DNA of 64,000 bases from Niallia circulans. Lineage in GTDB: Bacteria; Bacillota; Bacilli; Bacillales; Cytobacillaceae. Location of the stretch: assembly GCF_003726095.1 (NCBI RefSeq), contig NZ_CP026031.1, positions 3,100,001-3,164,000 of the forward strand, read 5' to 3'. Positions 42,453-52,236 of this stretch are shown here, piece by piece. The translations under genes and the position numbers were made by a program. The notes beneath the pieces are model-generated. The model was not told where the DNA came from and searched no databases. It worked only from the letters and a program-made list of their open reading frames with translations. Positions within the stretch are counted from its first letter, which is position 1; every line of letters starts with the position of its first letter.

Positions 42453-43658
42453 TTATAATTGAAAACGAAATTTTCCTTGAAGAATGACCGCTGCCGCTCC
42501 CAATAAGTCAAAATCCGACCCCAAAGAAGTACTTTGAATGTTTATGTCCTCTTTTAATATAGGAATCACCATTTCAGATAATTTCTCTCTTATCTTTTTG
42601 ATAAATAAGGGATTATCCTGTACCACTTCACCACTTATTATGATTATTTCGGGATTTAGTAAGTGAATCGTATTAGAAATCGCAATCGCTAAATAACTGA
42701 TAATTTCATCAAGAATTTCGATACTTAACTTATCATTCCGTTTAATTGCATCAATAAAAATTTCAGGGGTAAGTTTTCGGATGTCATTTTCAATTAAATT
42801 TTTTATTAACGTATCACGCCCTTTAGTTAGGATGGAGGAAACTATATTAGAATAAATAGCTGGCCAGTTTACATAGTTTTCTAGACAGCCATTGTTTCCA
42901 CATTCACACTTTGAACCACCTGGGACAACAGTTGTATGCCCAATTTCTCCAGAGCTTCCTTTGAATCCACGATAGATGGTCCCATTAATCATCAAACCGG
43001 AGCCTACACCATCTCCTATAGTGAGATACATGATATCTTTATAGCTGTTAAAAGAACCGAAATAATATTCTCCCACCGCAAATGCATTTACATCATTATC
43101 TAAAAAGGTTGGTAAGTTAAATTTTTCTTCTATCAATTCTGTTAGCGGAACATCATAAAGCTTAAGTTTGGTGTTATAACCAATCATCCCGTTGTTGGAA
43201 TCTACAATTCCAGGAGTTATGATGGAAATCCCTTCGCAAAACTCTAATCGGTCATTCCCTGCCACAAACTGTTCCAATAAGTCTATCAAAAGCAAAATAA
43301 TCTCATTACCTTGAAGCTGATTTACTGGATGAACGTTCTTCCTTAATATTTTTCCTTCTAAGTCCATATCAGCCATCTTAATATAAGAATTAGTGATAGA
43401 TACCGCTATAATGGAATGCTTACTCGGGTTAAAGCGAAGCAATACCGGCTTTCGCCCGCCACTGGAATGACCAACACCATCTTCAATTACCATGCCTTTA
43501 CGAATTAAATCATTGACAGCTGATGTAACGGTAGTAGGGCTTATTTTTATTTCTTTTGCAACCTGACTTCTTGAAATCGGTCCTTTTTTTCGGATTGTAT
43601 CTAAAATAATGGATCGATTTAATTCTTGTATGAGCTTTAAATCCCCTGTTCTTTGCAC
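42453..43658 (-). CDS. ROK-family transcriptional regulator (NagC/XylR type)
   Basis: 401 residues. MarR-like HTH at 10-70 (RKKGPISRSQVAKEIKISPT), SGGRKPVLL hinge, ROK sugar-binding domain with the zinc-binding CECGNNGCLENY, preceded by EIGHTTVVPGG. It is probably a sugar-responsive repressor of the operon it heads, as in XylR. The 61-nt gap to the binding-protein gene leaves room for a second promoter. Confidence 0.92.
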   Translation of the reverse strand: MQRTGDLKLIQELNRSIILDTIRKKGPISRSQVAKEIKISPTTVTSAVNDLIRKGMVIEDGVGHSSGGRKPVLLRFNPSKHSIIAVSITNSYIKMADMDLEGKILRKNVHPVNQLQGNEIILLLIDLLEQFVAGNDRLEFCEGISIITPGIVDSNNGMIGYNTKLKLYDVPLTELIEEKFNLPTFLDNDVNAFAVGEYYFGSFNSYKDIMYLTIGDGVGSGLMINGTIYRGFKGSSGEIGHTTVVPGGSKCECGNNGCLENYVNWPAIYSNIVSSILTKGRDTLIKNLIENDIRKLTPEIFIDAIKRNDKLSIEILDEIISYLAIAISNTIHLLNPEIIIISGEVVQDNPLFIKKIREKLSEMVIPILKEDINIQSTSLGSDFDLLGAAAVILQGKFRFQL

Positions 43659-44150
43659 AAATGAAATCCTCTCCCTCTACTTACTTTTACCAATGACTTT
43701 AAAAAGAAATGAAAATTCTACTTGAAATGAAATATAAATTAGTTCGACTAGGATGAGTATTATAGGAAATGAATGGGGGATCGTGGTGTATGGAAGATTC
43801 TATCAACTTACTTTTTCTAGTGTCGTTATTAAGTATAGAAAAATAAACAGATCTGTTGTAAATATGTTTTTCATAACCATCCAAATAATTGTTTTTATTT
43901 CTTTAGCCTCCTTTTATAACCGTTAGATTTTAATCATAGAACGAAATAAGTAAGGGAGCTGAAAGGTAAATATTCGTGAAGATAGTGTAGATAATTCCAA
44001 TATATTATTATCATAATGAAAATAGTACATTTTATAGTTAAAGAGCGATAGTCTTAGTAAATAGATTCTACCGCTCTTTATTTTTATTAATAAATGATTA
44101 TTAGAATTCCCTGTAGTTAAACCATAAATAGGAATAAATGGAACTAGATC
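43659..44150. other. Intergenic region with a terminator
   Basis: AAAGAGCG (44040-44047) pairs with CGCTCTTT (44072-44079), with T-rich sequence after it, forming a likely terminator between the giant surface-protein gene and the ROK operon promoter. No ORF is supported in the rest. Confidence 0.55.
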
Positions 44151-47100
44151 CTATATTTCTCTACGTATTCTTCTCCAGTAAGCAACTACCATTCCTCCAA
44201 TTAATAACACTAATCCTACCAGCATAATTGTATAATTTTCTGTAGCTGTATTTGGGAGTATGGTGGACTGATTATTTTTTGGTTCACTTTGATTGATAAC
44301 GCTTGGATTTGGCTGTGTTGGCTTTTCGCTTCCTCCATCATTTCCTCCTAGATTCGGCTCCGTCGGCTTCTCGCTTCCTCCATCATCTCCTCCTGGATTC
44401 GGCTCCGTTGGCTCTTCGCTTCCTCCATCATCTCCTCCTGGATTCGGCTCCGTTGGCTTCTCGCTTCCTCCATCATCTCCTCCTGGATTCGGCTCCGTTG
44501 GCTCTTCGCTTCCTCCATCATCTCCTCCTGGATTCGGCTCCGTTGGCTTCTCGCTTCCTCCATCACCTGGTTCTGTTGGAGTTTCTGGTGTCGGCTGTCC
44601 TTTGGCAAAAGACCAAATATCAGAAGTTACTGATCCTGTATAATCATCAGAAGCTACTACGTACCAATCATATACTTGCCCTTCTTTTAGATTCTTCCAT
44701 GCTATTTCTGCAATCTCGCCGCTTGCTACATTTTCTTGCTTGCCGATTTCTTCCTTTGTATAAACATTTACTGCAAAGTAATCCGTAGCAACTTGTTTCT
44801 CTTGGACTGTTAAATCTAAATCAATAGCCAATTCATCTTTCAATGGATACTCTATTGGGTCATAGAAATTATAATCATCTAAATATGGTGAATACGTATT
44901 AATAAGAATTCTATTATTCTTTTGATCAAAATGAAGTAGTTTCATATAGCCTTGCCCGCCTTCTGGACCACCTTGATAGTCGCCAAGCATTTGGTAGACT
45001 TTTCTATCGACTTTCCCGTCCTGATCATCATCCACTTCACTGATTAATGTCTCCGAATCATGATAATGTCCACTTAATACAAGAAAGACATTTTCATTCT
45101 TCTCTACTACCTTCTGGAAAATTTCTTCCCCAATAGGGCTTCTATTTCCGGAAACTAATAAGTATTCATGAAAATTAAGAATGGCTTTACGATCTGGATA
45201 TTGTTTTAGTACATCATTTATCCATTTCATATCCTCGTCGTTTACTCCCCAGCCCATATATACCATGATAAAGTCATTTCCACCCGCAGAAATCAAATCA
45301 TAATGACCACGATTATTCTTGTAAGATTCTCCGTAAAATGGCTTATCTTTAAAGCGATCTTCTCCGAACCATTTAGAGAATTCTTTGTAGTCATTTGATA
45401 ATTGGTTGACATCATGGTTTCCGGCAAGCACGCCATATGGAATTTTGTTTTCTTCTAACGTTCTCATATATTCATCGGCATACACCCATTGTTTCTCATC
45501 ATCAAACTCGTCGACAACATCACCAGTATGCATGACATATTTAATTTTCATCTCTTCTTGTTTTTCCGCAATCCATTCTGTTTGTCGCTTATAAATATAT
45601 GGATAGCTCTCTGCATAATATTGCGTATCCGACATCCAAACAAATGTATAATCATATTCATCTGGTGTGCTTGGAATTTCATCTTGAATTAACACATTAA
45701 CTTTATTCGTCTTATCAGCAAATGCCCTTACATCGACGTCTGCTTTTAATGTGAAATCTTCTGATCCAGCAATTTTATATGTTAGCAGCTTCCATTTATT
45801 TTCTTGCATGCTCCAAGCATACATGGAGACCTTTCTTCCTTGCAGTGATTTTCCGTTCCACACTAGCTCCACTTTATCTTGATTACTAATAGAAGGATCA
45901 AGCGCTACTTCAAAGCGATGATAAGGGAATTTAGTACTTGAATTCGTTGTTAGATACTTTCCGTCTAAGGAAGAAATCGCCGAAACATCCTTAGCAGTTA
46001 ATGCCTTTTCCCCTGCTGGTGCCAGCTCAACTGGTGGTTCTGTGTCACTAGCATTTTCAAATGATTTTACTTTACTATCCGATGCTTCATATTTATATCC
46101 TTTATAATACGTAACATCCATCGAATCATTTGTTGGATCCGTTACCTTTACCTTCAACTTCGGATCTCCATCGACGGGTGCTGCTGTGTTATTAGCTGGC
46201 GCTATTAATTCTGGCTTATTTGGATTTTCATTTGAAACAGAGAAGGAAATATCCGCTTCTGCTTTATTGCCCGCCTTATCTATTGCGACCATTTTTAAGG
46301 TATGCTTGCCTGGAGCAAGCTTGGAAGAAGCCGTATCAAATGGTACCTTAATCTCTTCCTCATCAAGGGTTACTTCCAGTGATTCTACACCAGCAATTGC
46401 ATCTACTGCACTCGCTTCAATGGTAAAGACACCTTTATATTCTTTCTCAGCTTCTATATTTGTTTTGATTACTGGGGCAGTATTATCTACTTTTATAGTA
46501 GCAGTTGTTTCCCTTTCACTATCTGTAGCTTTAATGCTGTAAGCTCCATCAGAAACAGTCGTCGTATCCCAAACATAGGTTTTTGCTTTTGACTGCTCTT
46601 CTGTTATCGTAAAAGTAAAATCTTCAAATGGACGATACGTGCCATCATCCCCCATATCAAATACTTGAGAAGGATCAGCCTTTTGTGGATCTCTAATGAC
46701 CGTACCATCAGCTAAAATTAACCTTACATTCCTTAGATTATAATCATCTCTATTTTCTTCACTTTCTTCTAATTGGAATGGAGAAGCCTTATTCCCCGAG
46801 CGAACGGTAATAATATTTTCTCCGACGGCTAATTTATTTGGGTCAATCGGAATCGTAAACGTTTTCCAATCAGAATTATTATCCTTATCCAAAAGGTGGA
46901 TTATTTCCTCTCCCATTGTAATAGCATTTTTGAAATACATATTCAAACCGCTAATATCAACAGCAAGATAAGCTTGTGTTTCTAATGTGCTGTAGGTGCT
47001 TTCCTCTACTTTTTTTCCATCAATAAAAAGTTCTACATCCCTAGCGGCTGTTTCTTTGGATGCTGCTTTTAAGATTGCTTTTCCAGTTAAAATATCATCA

Positions 47101-50100
47101 TCTTTAACATTTAAATAGATAGGTGCATTGTTTATTTCATTTTTAATAGTAATGACATATTTTTCGGATGTTACCTCATTTTGCCCATCTGTGGCAACGA
47201 AATAATATTCGATTTTCTCTTTCGCAATAAAGTTAGCTGCAGATAGAATAGTGGCATAATATTCGCTGTCGCTCGCATCTACTGTTAATAATATTTTTTC
47301 ATAATCTGTTTGATCATTCGTACGATAATACAAAAGCACAGATTTAATTCCCTTGTCATCGGTTGCTTTTGCTCGAATGGTTAAATCATTCATCTGCTGA
47401 ATTTCTTGAACATTCGTAGCGTTGATGAGAGTTGGCGGAACCGTATCATCCTCTACATGAACTGGCTCGTTCGGCACTTGTGACGGTTCTATGGAGCCAG
47501 GAGTTCCTAGTTTTGTTTTCGAACTAATTTTGACTGATTGCGTGGAGCCATCCTCCGGGAATTTATAAAGAACGCCCATATTCATTGCCGTATCTAATTG
47601 CGCTGCCTCATCATTATAATAAGCAACATTTATCTCTTCTTTTGTATTCGTGGCAATTACTAGACCACGCATACTTCCATTGGCCATGCCATCACTTTTA
47701 ATACGAACAATATCTTTATTTTCGACAAGGTTTGTGCCATAATTCGCATTAAAATCAGCTACTGTTTTATCCCCATTTTGAGAATTAATCACCCAGAAGA
47801 CAAGAGTGCCTTGCGGTTCGATTATCGTATCATCTGGTACAGATGGCCAGACAACATCTGTATTAGGATCTGCATTATAGCGATATTGAATTTTATAATC
47901 CTTGAAGTTTATTGCCTTATCGGTATTATTATAGATTTCTATGTACTCATAGCCATCTGCAGTCCCGACATTAGCACTATCAGGCACTATTTCTGTAATA
48001 AGCAATTTAGGAACTTTGGTAAAATCAATATCCGTTTTCTCCACCGAAATTGTATATTCTTCGGTTTTGCTTTCGTTGATTCCATCACTAGCTACCAGAT
48101 AATAAATAATGTCTCCATCTATATCTGCTGCTGGTATAGTTGCTGAGTATTTCCCTTGCGTATCCTTTAAAAGAGATACAGATTTAAAATTTTCATCCGG
48201 TGCTTTTTTATAATGTAAAGTCACAATTGGATTTGCTGTCTCATTATCCGTTACCTTTGCTTCTACTGTAACGGCCGTAAATGCTTTTGCTGTTTTCATT
48301 GCCTGATGAGAAATGGCCGGTGGTTCCGTATCTTTCGGAACATCAGGTAGATCCACTATCTTAGTTGGAATTTGGTCTGCTTCTATTTTCCCAGGTGTAG
48401 GATCTGCTAATACTTTATACTTAACCATTTCCGTTCCCGTTTGAGGAAATTGATAATGAATCACTTTGCCATTATTATCATTTTCAGAACCTAAATAACT
48501 AGCTGAGATCGTGATATTCCCTTCGGCATCTTTGATTTCAAGAGCACGATTACCACCATTAGCGAAACCAGGGAATGTTTGATCTGTAAACATTACTACT
48601 TCGTTACTTGTAAGATTTGTCCCATACTCTTTATTAAAATCAGCTAATGTTTTATTTCCGTTATTAAACCAGAATACAAGCCTCTCTTTTGATTTTATTT
48701 CAGTTGCTGGTAATGGAAATAGAATCGGCTCTCTCGAATTATCTGTATATACATAGTAGAAAGAGTAACTTGCTGTGTTCAATGTTTGGTTGGAATTATT
48801 ATATAGCTCAAAGTATTCGTAATAATCTGTGCCTCCTCCCATTGAATTAGGAGCAAGTTCTGTAATTAAAAGAGGACGATCACTATATGTATCTTGCGCT
48901 GGTTCTTTTTCTGGTTCTTTTTCTAATTCGATTGTATATTCGGATGTTTTTGACATATTCATGCCGTCTGAAGCTTCCAGATAATAGACTACTTTGCCTA
49001 ATGCAGCCTCTTTTGGTATGCTGGCTGTGAATTTTTGTGGTTGGGCCGAATCTTGTTTCATCTCTAATGCTTTTAATTCTGTATCTGTTTCACCTTGATA
49101 ATACAAAGTAGCTGTTGGATTCTTTCTATCATCTACAATAGTGGCTTCGATAGAAATTGCCTCTCCTGCTTTCATGTTTTTTTTTGCTTCGTGCGTTATG
49201 ACGGGAGCTTCTGTATCCTTAGTTACGGGATTCACTGGAACTTGCTCTGCTGGTACTTGTCCATCACTTAATGCACCTGGTGTTGGGGCAGCCTTAACTT
49301 CCTGCTTTACCATCTCTGTACCTTCTGTTGGAAAAGCATAATGAACATCTGCACCTGTATTATCCGTTTCACCTGGTAAATAGTTTGCTGACACTACTTC
49401 CTGCCCTGCAAGTTTTTTTATGAGGACACCTCGATTACCACCATTGGCAAAATCTGAAAAATCCCCTTTAATGGAAATTACTTGTTGTTCTGTTAATGAA
49501 GTGCTGAAATGTTTGTTGAAATCCTCTACTGAAAGTCCCTTGACATTAAACCAAAGAACAATGGTTTCTTGGGGTGCTAGTATTGCTTCTGGCATAGACA
49601 TTATTTTATCTGCTGTATTACCGCCTATGTATTGGTAATAAAAATAATAGCTATTTAAGTCTATTGGCTGATTAGTATTATTATAGACCTCAATAAATTC
49701 AAAGTTATCTGTCCCTTTCGAATCAGGAGCTAGCTCGGTAATAAGCAATGGCGGTAGTTTTTTGTAATCAAAAGATTCTTGTTTCTTCTCTGCTTTCTCC
49801 TGATTTTGATTCGTTTCATTTGTTATTTCCTCTTTTGCTGGTTCCTTCTCTTCCGTTTCTTGAGGTTTATCCTCTTCCTTTATTACTGATTCTTCCTTTT
49901 GTTCAGCAGTTGGTGTTGATTTCTTCTCTTTGGAAATAGATGAGGATTCATTTTCATGCTGATTCTTTTCCTCCTCTTTTTCTTCTTCGGCTATTTCACC
50001 CTTCTCTTTGTCGGTTGTAGTTTCAGGTGCTTCTACCGTGTTATTTTCTGCTGTGTTTGGCGGATTCTCCTCTACTTTTTTACCAGTTGGTTCGGCCGCA

Positions 50101-50204
50101 TACATCGTTAAACCAGGAAAAATAGGGAAATATGTAGAAAAGAAAAATACCCCCATAACAAAAATGACAAAAGCCCTCTTTGTTATCCTCTTTTTTAAAG
50201 TCAC
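44151..50204 (-). CDS. Giant wall-anchored protein: three lamin-tail domains, calcineurin-like phosphoesterase, LPNTA sorting signal
   Basis: 2017 residues. Signal peptide (to about residue 36) from a GTG start with GGGAGG 9 nt upstream; Glu/Lys/Thr-rich spacer (37-148); three lamin-tail domains starting near 152, 440 and 730 (each LLITELAP/IVPDS...YEYIEIYNN), separated by Ig-like modules (DTEAPVITHEAK, VYYLEASDG); beta modules to about 1500; a metallophosphoesterase at about 1520-1760 with WMSDTQYY, HTGDVVDEF, GNHDVN and SGHYHDSE; then PTEPNPGGDDGGSE repeats; LPNTA (1983-1987), membrane helix and RRIRREI tail. It probably acts on extracellular phosphoesters or nucleic acids at the wall. Single gene. 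No sortase gene is in the window. Confidence 0.93.
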   Translation of the reverse strand: MTLKKRITKRAFVIFVMGVFFFSTYFPIFPGLTMYAAEPTGKKVEENPPNTAENNTVEAPETTTDKEKGEIAEEEKEEEKNQHENESSSISKEKKSTPTAEQKEESVIKEEDKPQETEEKEPAKEEITNETNQNQEKAEKKQESFDYKKLPPLLITELAPDSKGTDNFEFIEVYNNTNQPIDLNSYYFYYQYIGGNTADKIMSMPEAILAPQETIVLWFNVKGLSVEDFNKHFSTSLTEQQVISIKGDFSDFANGGNRGVLIKKLAGQEVVSANYLPGETDNTGADVHYAFPTEGTEMVKQEVKAAPTPGALSDGQVPAEQVPVNPVTKDTEAPVITHEAKKNMKAGEAISIEATIVDDRKNPTATLYYQGETDTELKALEMKQDSAQPQKFTASIPKEAALGKVVYYLEASDGMNMSKTSEYTIELEKEPEKEPAQDTYSDRPLLITELAPNSMGGGTDYYEYFELYNNSNQTLNTASYSFYYVYTDNSREPILFPLPATEIKSKERLVFWFNNGNKTLADFNKEYGTNLTSNEVVMFTDQTFPGFANGGNRALEIKDAEGNITISASYLGSENDNNGKVIHYQFPQTGTEMVKYKVLADPTPGKIEADQIPTKIVDLPDVPKDTEPPAISHQAMKTAKAFTAVTVEAKVTDNETANPIVTLHYKKAPDENFKSVSLLKDTQGKYSATIPAADIDGDIIYYLVASDGINESKTEEYTISVEKTDIDFTKVPKLLITEIVPDSANVGTADGYEYIEIYNNTDKAINFKDYKIQYRYNADPNTDVVWPSVPDDTIIEPQGTLVFWVINSQNGDKTVADFNANYGTNLVENKDIVRIKSDGMANGSMRGLVIATNTKEEINVAYYNDEAAQLDTAMNMGVLYKFPEDGSTQSVKISSKTKLGTPGSIEPSQVPNEPVHVEDDTVPPTLINATNVQEIQQMNDLTIRAKATDDKGIKSVLLYYRTNDQTDYEKILLTVDASDSEYYATILSAANFIAKEKIEYYFVATDGQNEVTSEKYVITIKNEINNAPIYLNVKDDDILTGKAILKAASKETAARDVELFIDGKKVEESTYSTLETQAYLAVDISGLNMYFKNAITMGEEIIHLLDKDNNSDWKTFTIPIDPNKLAVGENIITVRSGNKASPFQLEESEENRDDYNLRNVRLILADGTVIRDPQKADPSQVFDMGDDGTYRPFEDFTFTITEEQSKAKTYVWDTTTVSDGAYSIKATDSERETTATIKVDNTAPVIKTNIEAEKEYKGVFTIEASAVDAIAGVESLEVTLDEEEIKVPFDTASSKLAPGKHTLKMVAIDKAGNKAEADISFSVSNENPNKPELIAPANNTAAPVDGDPKLKVKVTDPTNDSMDVTYYKGYKYEASDSKVKSFENASDTEPPVELAPAGEKALTAKDVSAISSLDGKYLTTNSSTKFPYHRFEVALDPSISNQDKVELVWNGKSLQGRKVSMYAWSMQENKWKLLTYKIAGSEDFTLKADVDVRAFADKTNKVNVLIQDEIPSTPDEYDYTFVWMSDTQYYAESYPYIYKRQTEWIAEKQEEMKIKYVMHTGDVVDEFDDEKQWVYADEYMRTLEENKIPYGVLAGNHDVNQLSNDYKEFSKWFGEDRFKDKPFYGESYKNNRGHYDLISAGGNDFIMVYMGWGVNDEDMKWINDVLKQYPDRKAILNFHEYLLVSGNRSPIGEEIFQKVVEKNENVFLVLSGHYHDSETLISEVDDDQDGKVDRKVYQMLGDYQGGPEGGQGYMKLLHFDQKNNRILINTYSPYLDDYNFYDPIEYPLKDELAIDLDLTVQEKQVATDYFAVNVYTKEEIGKQENVASGEIAEIAWKNLKEGQVYDWYVVASDDYTGSVTSDIWSFAKGQPTPETPTEPGDGGSEKPTEPNPGGDDGGSEEPTEPNPGGDDGGSEKPTEPNPGGDDGGSEEPTEPNPGGDDGGSEKPTEPNLGGNDGGSEKPTQPNPSVINQSEPKNNQSTILPNTATENYTIMLVGLVLLIGGMVVAYWRRIRREI
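44336..44575. repeat. 45-bp tandem repeats coding PTEPNPGGDDGGSE spacer
   Basis: About five nearly identical 45-bp units within the surface-protein gene, alternating Glu and Lys before PTEP. They encode a Pro/Gly/acidic wall-spanning spacer before the sorting signal. Near identity between units suggests copy-number change by slippage. Confidence 0.85.
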
Positions 50205-50347
50205 AAGCTTATTCCTCCCTTAAGGTGATTATTCTACTCAGTAAAATCATAGAGGTCCTATTTTAAGGAACCTTTAAGCAAGTATTAATAAACATAAAAT
50301 TTATGTAAAGAAAGGGAGATCAGAATTTTTTAACATTTTTACTTCAT

Positions 50348-50399
50348 CTGTCGTAGTATATATGGTAAAGTATAATTACTACGACAGTCATAGTATGAC
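50348..50399. promoter_or_regulatory. PadR promoter with overlapping operators
   Basis: CTGTCGTAGTA (50348-50358) is perfectly inverted at 50377-50387. The 18-nt spacer contains TATAAT (50371-50376), a -10 box. Next to it is the palindrome GTCATAGTATGAC (50387-50399). Binding would cover the promoter, as expected for PadR autorepression. Confidence 0.7.
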
Positions 50400-50427
50400 A
50401 GATAAAGTATTTGAAAGGGGTGATTTT

Positions 50428-50763
50428 TTGATTAGCAGTGATATCATTCGCGGCTATAATGACACCATCATTCTTTTTTTACTATTAGAAAAGGATTCTT
50501 ATGGTTATGAAATTTCAAAAGATATACGAACATTGACTAACGAAAAGTACATTATTAAAGAAACAACCCTTTATTCTGCGTTTAATCGATTAATCAAAAA
50601 TAACTATATTCATTCCTATTACAAAGAAGGAGAATTCGGAAAAAGAAGGACTTATTACACCATAACGTTAGAAGGCAGAAAATATTATCAGGAAAAATGC
50701 CAAGAATGGTTCGTAACCCAGGAAGTAATTAACTTATTTATTAAGGAGGGATATAATGAATAG
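50428..50763 (+). CDS. PadR-family transcriptional regulator
   Basis: 111 residues from TTG 50428, with AAAGGGGTGA spaced about 6 nt. The family begins MISSDIIRGYxDTIIL as here; the 22-residue upstream extension would cross the operator. Winged HTH: LLLEKDSYGYEISKDI, KETTLYSAFNRLIKNNYI, GKRRTYYTITLEG. It overlaps the HAAS-membrane-protein gene by 8 nt, a common pairing in Bacilli, and probably represses its own operon through the palindromes at 50348-50399. Confidence 0.92.
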   Translation: MISSDIIRGYNDTIILFLLLEKDSYGYEISKDIRTLTNEKYIIKETTLYSAFNRLIKNNYIHSYYKEGEFGKRRTYYTITLEGRKYYQEKCQEWFVTQEVINLFIKEGYNE

Positions 50764-51727
50764 CATTATAAATTATTTAGACAATGTCTTTGCCAGCTTA
50801 CCAAAAACTTTAGAAATGGAAACACTGAAGCAAGAAATGCTCTCAAATATGGAGGATAAATATAATGAATTAAAAAAGGCTGGAAAATTGGAACATGAAG
50901 CAATAGGTATTGTCATTTCTGAATTTGGGAATATGGATGAACTGTTAAGTGAGCTTGATCTTCCCTTAACCGAGGAAACAGCACTAGAACACCAACTTAC
51001 GGAAGAAGAGGTAACAACTTTTTTACAAAAAACAACAAAAGCAATGAATTTTATCGGAATAGGTGTGATGCTATGCATACTTGGCTCCGCCCTGCTAATT
51101 CTCTTCCTTCAATTGTATAATCAAGGATTGCTGAACGGCATAACCGAAAACACAGCCACTTTAATCGGTGTTGGTCAATTACTTTTATTGGTAGCAATTG
51201 CTGTTAGTTTATTTATTTATAGTGGCCAGCTATTAGAAAAGTATAAATTTATGGAAAAAGCAGCTAATTTTGAGCTTTCCACTCCTTTAAAAAAGAAAAT
51301 AACAGCAGAAAAAGATGCATATCAGCCAATCTTTTTTCGTTCAGTAATTATCGGGGTAGCATTATGTATTTTATCCCCAATCGCAATACTAATAACCTCT
51401 GGTATGAGTGATCAAGCAGCAGTTTATGCGGTCTGTCTTTTACTAGTCTTTATCGCAATAGCAGTATACCTATTTATTATTAGCGGCGGCAAAAAAGATG
51501 CATATGAAAAGCTGTTAAAAGTTGAAGACTATTCCTTTGAAAAAAGAACAGAGGATAAAGTAATCGGCGCCTTTGCAGCGGTTATCTGGCCACTAGCTGT
51601 TGTCATTTTCTTAATTACTGGCTTCGTGTACGGAAACTGGCATATCAATTGGATTATCTTCCCAATAGCCGGACTGATAATGGCCATGTTTAGCGGTGCT
51701 TATACCATTATAAAAAAAGATAGATAG
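50756..51727 (+). CDS. HAAS-domain (DUF1700-like) membrane protein
   Basis: 323 residues. The N-terminal 80 residues are a HAAS/permease-prefix helix bundle (MEDKYNELKKAGKLEHEAIG, VISEFGNMDELLSELDL), followed by about six membrane helices (IGVMLCILGSALLILFLQLY to WIIFPIAGLIMAMFSGAYTI). HAAS proteins are co-encoded with PadR regulators and thought to sense or transmit envelope signals; the mechanism is not known. Translationally coupled to padR. The minisatellite follows its stop. Confidence 0.88.
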   Translation: MNSIINYLDNVFASLPKTLEMETLKQEMLSNMEDKYNELKKAGKLEHEAIGIVISEFGNMDELLSELDLPLTEETALEHQLTEEEVTTFLQKTTKAMNFIGIGVMLCILGSALLILFLQLYNQGLLNGITENTATLIGVGQLLLLVAIAVSLFIYSGQLLEKYKFMEKAANFELSTPLKKKITAEKDAYQPIFFRSVIIGVALCILSPIAILITSGMSDQAAVYAVCLLLVFIAIAVYLFIISGGKKDAYEKLLKVEDYSFEKRTEDKVIGAFAAVIWPLAVVIFLITGFVYGNWHINWIIFPIAGLIMAMFSGAYTIIKKDR

Positions 51728-51783
51728 GAAAACAGAGCAATGGCGGTGTTTGTGAAGGAATAGTTGCACAAAAGCAGAGAGGA

Positions 51784-52090
51784 TATCAGCCAAACTCCGG
51801 GGGGTATCAGCCAAACTCCAGGGGGTATCAGCCAAACTCCGGGGGTTATCAGCCAAACTCCAGGGGGTATCAGCCAAACTCCGGGGGTTATCAGCCAAAC
51901 TCCGGGGGTTATCAGCCAAACTCCAGGGGGTATCAGCCAAACTTCAGGGTTATCAGCCAAACTCCAGGGGGTATCAGCCAAACTCCAGGGGGTATCAGCC
52001 AAACTCCGGGGGGTATCAGCCAAACTTCGGGGGTATCAGCCAAACTCAAATTTTATCAGCCAAAGCAGAGAGGATATCAGCCAAAGCAGC
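51784..52090. repeat. 21-bp minisatellite, about 15 units
   Basis: Tandem units of TATCAGCCAAACTCCGGGGG with A/G and G/T variants; the last three units diverge after the core TATCAGCCAAA. Because 21 is divisible by three and the unit has no stop codon in several frames, it creates long false ORFs on both strands (ISQTPGG, WLITPGV). The array is enclosed by AAAGCAGAGAG (51771-51781) and CTCTCTGCTTC in inversion (52102-52112), outer arms of the dispersed family. Confidence 0.95.
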
Positions 52091-52236
52091 ATCAAAAATG
52101 TCTCTCTGCTTCTTTACAATCTTCGAACTTCCAAACGAATACCTCTACTTCCACATTAAAATTACAAATAAGTACATTAAATAAAAAAACAAACACATAT
52201 TAATGGATAACGGATATTTTTACGGAGGTATTTCTT

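Noticed and set aside
44293..44788. Repeat-containing ORFs opposite the surface-protein tail
   Set aside because: Antisense shadows of the Pro/Gly/Glu repeat region; no SD and composition set by the sense codons.
51611..52159. Long ORFs on both strands with ISQTPGG or WLITPGV repeats
   Set aside because: They arise from a 21-bp tandem unit, a multiple of three with no stops. No SD, and the frames run on both strands at once.
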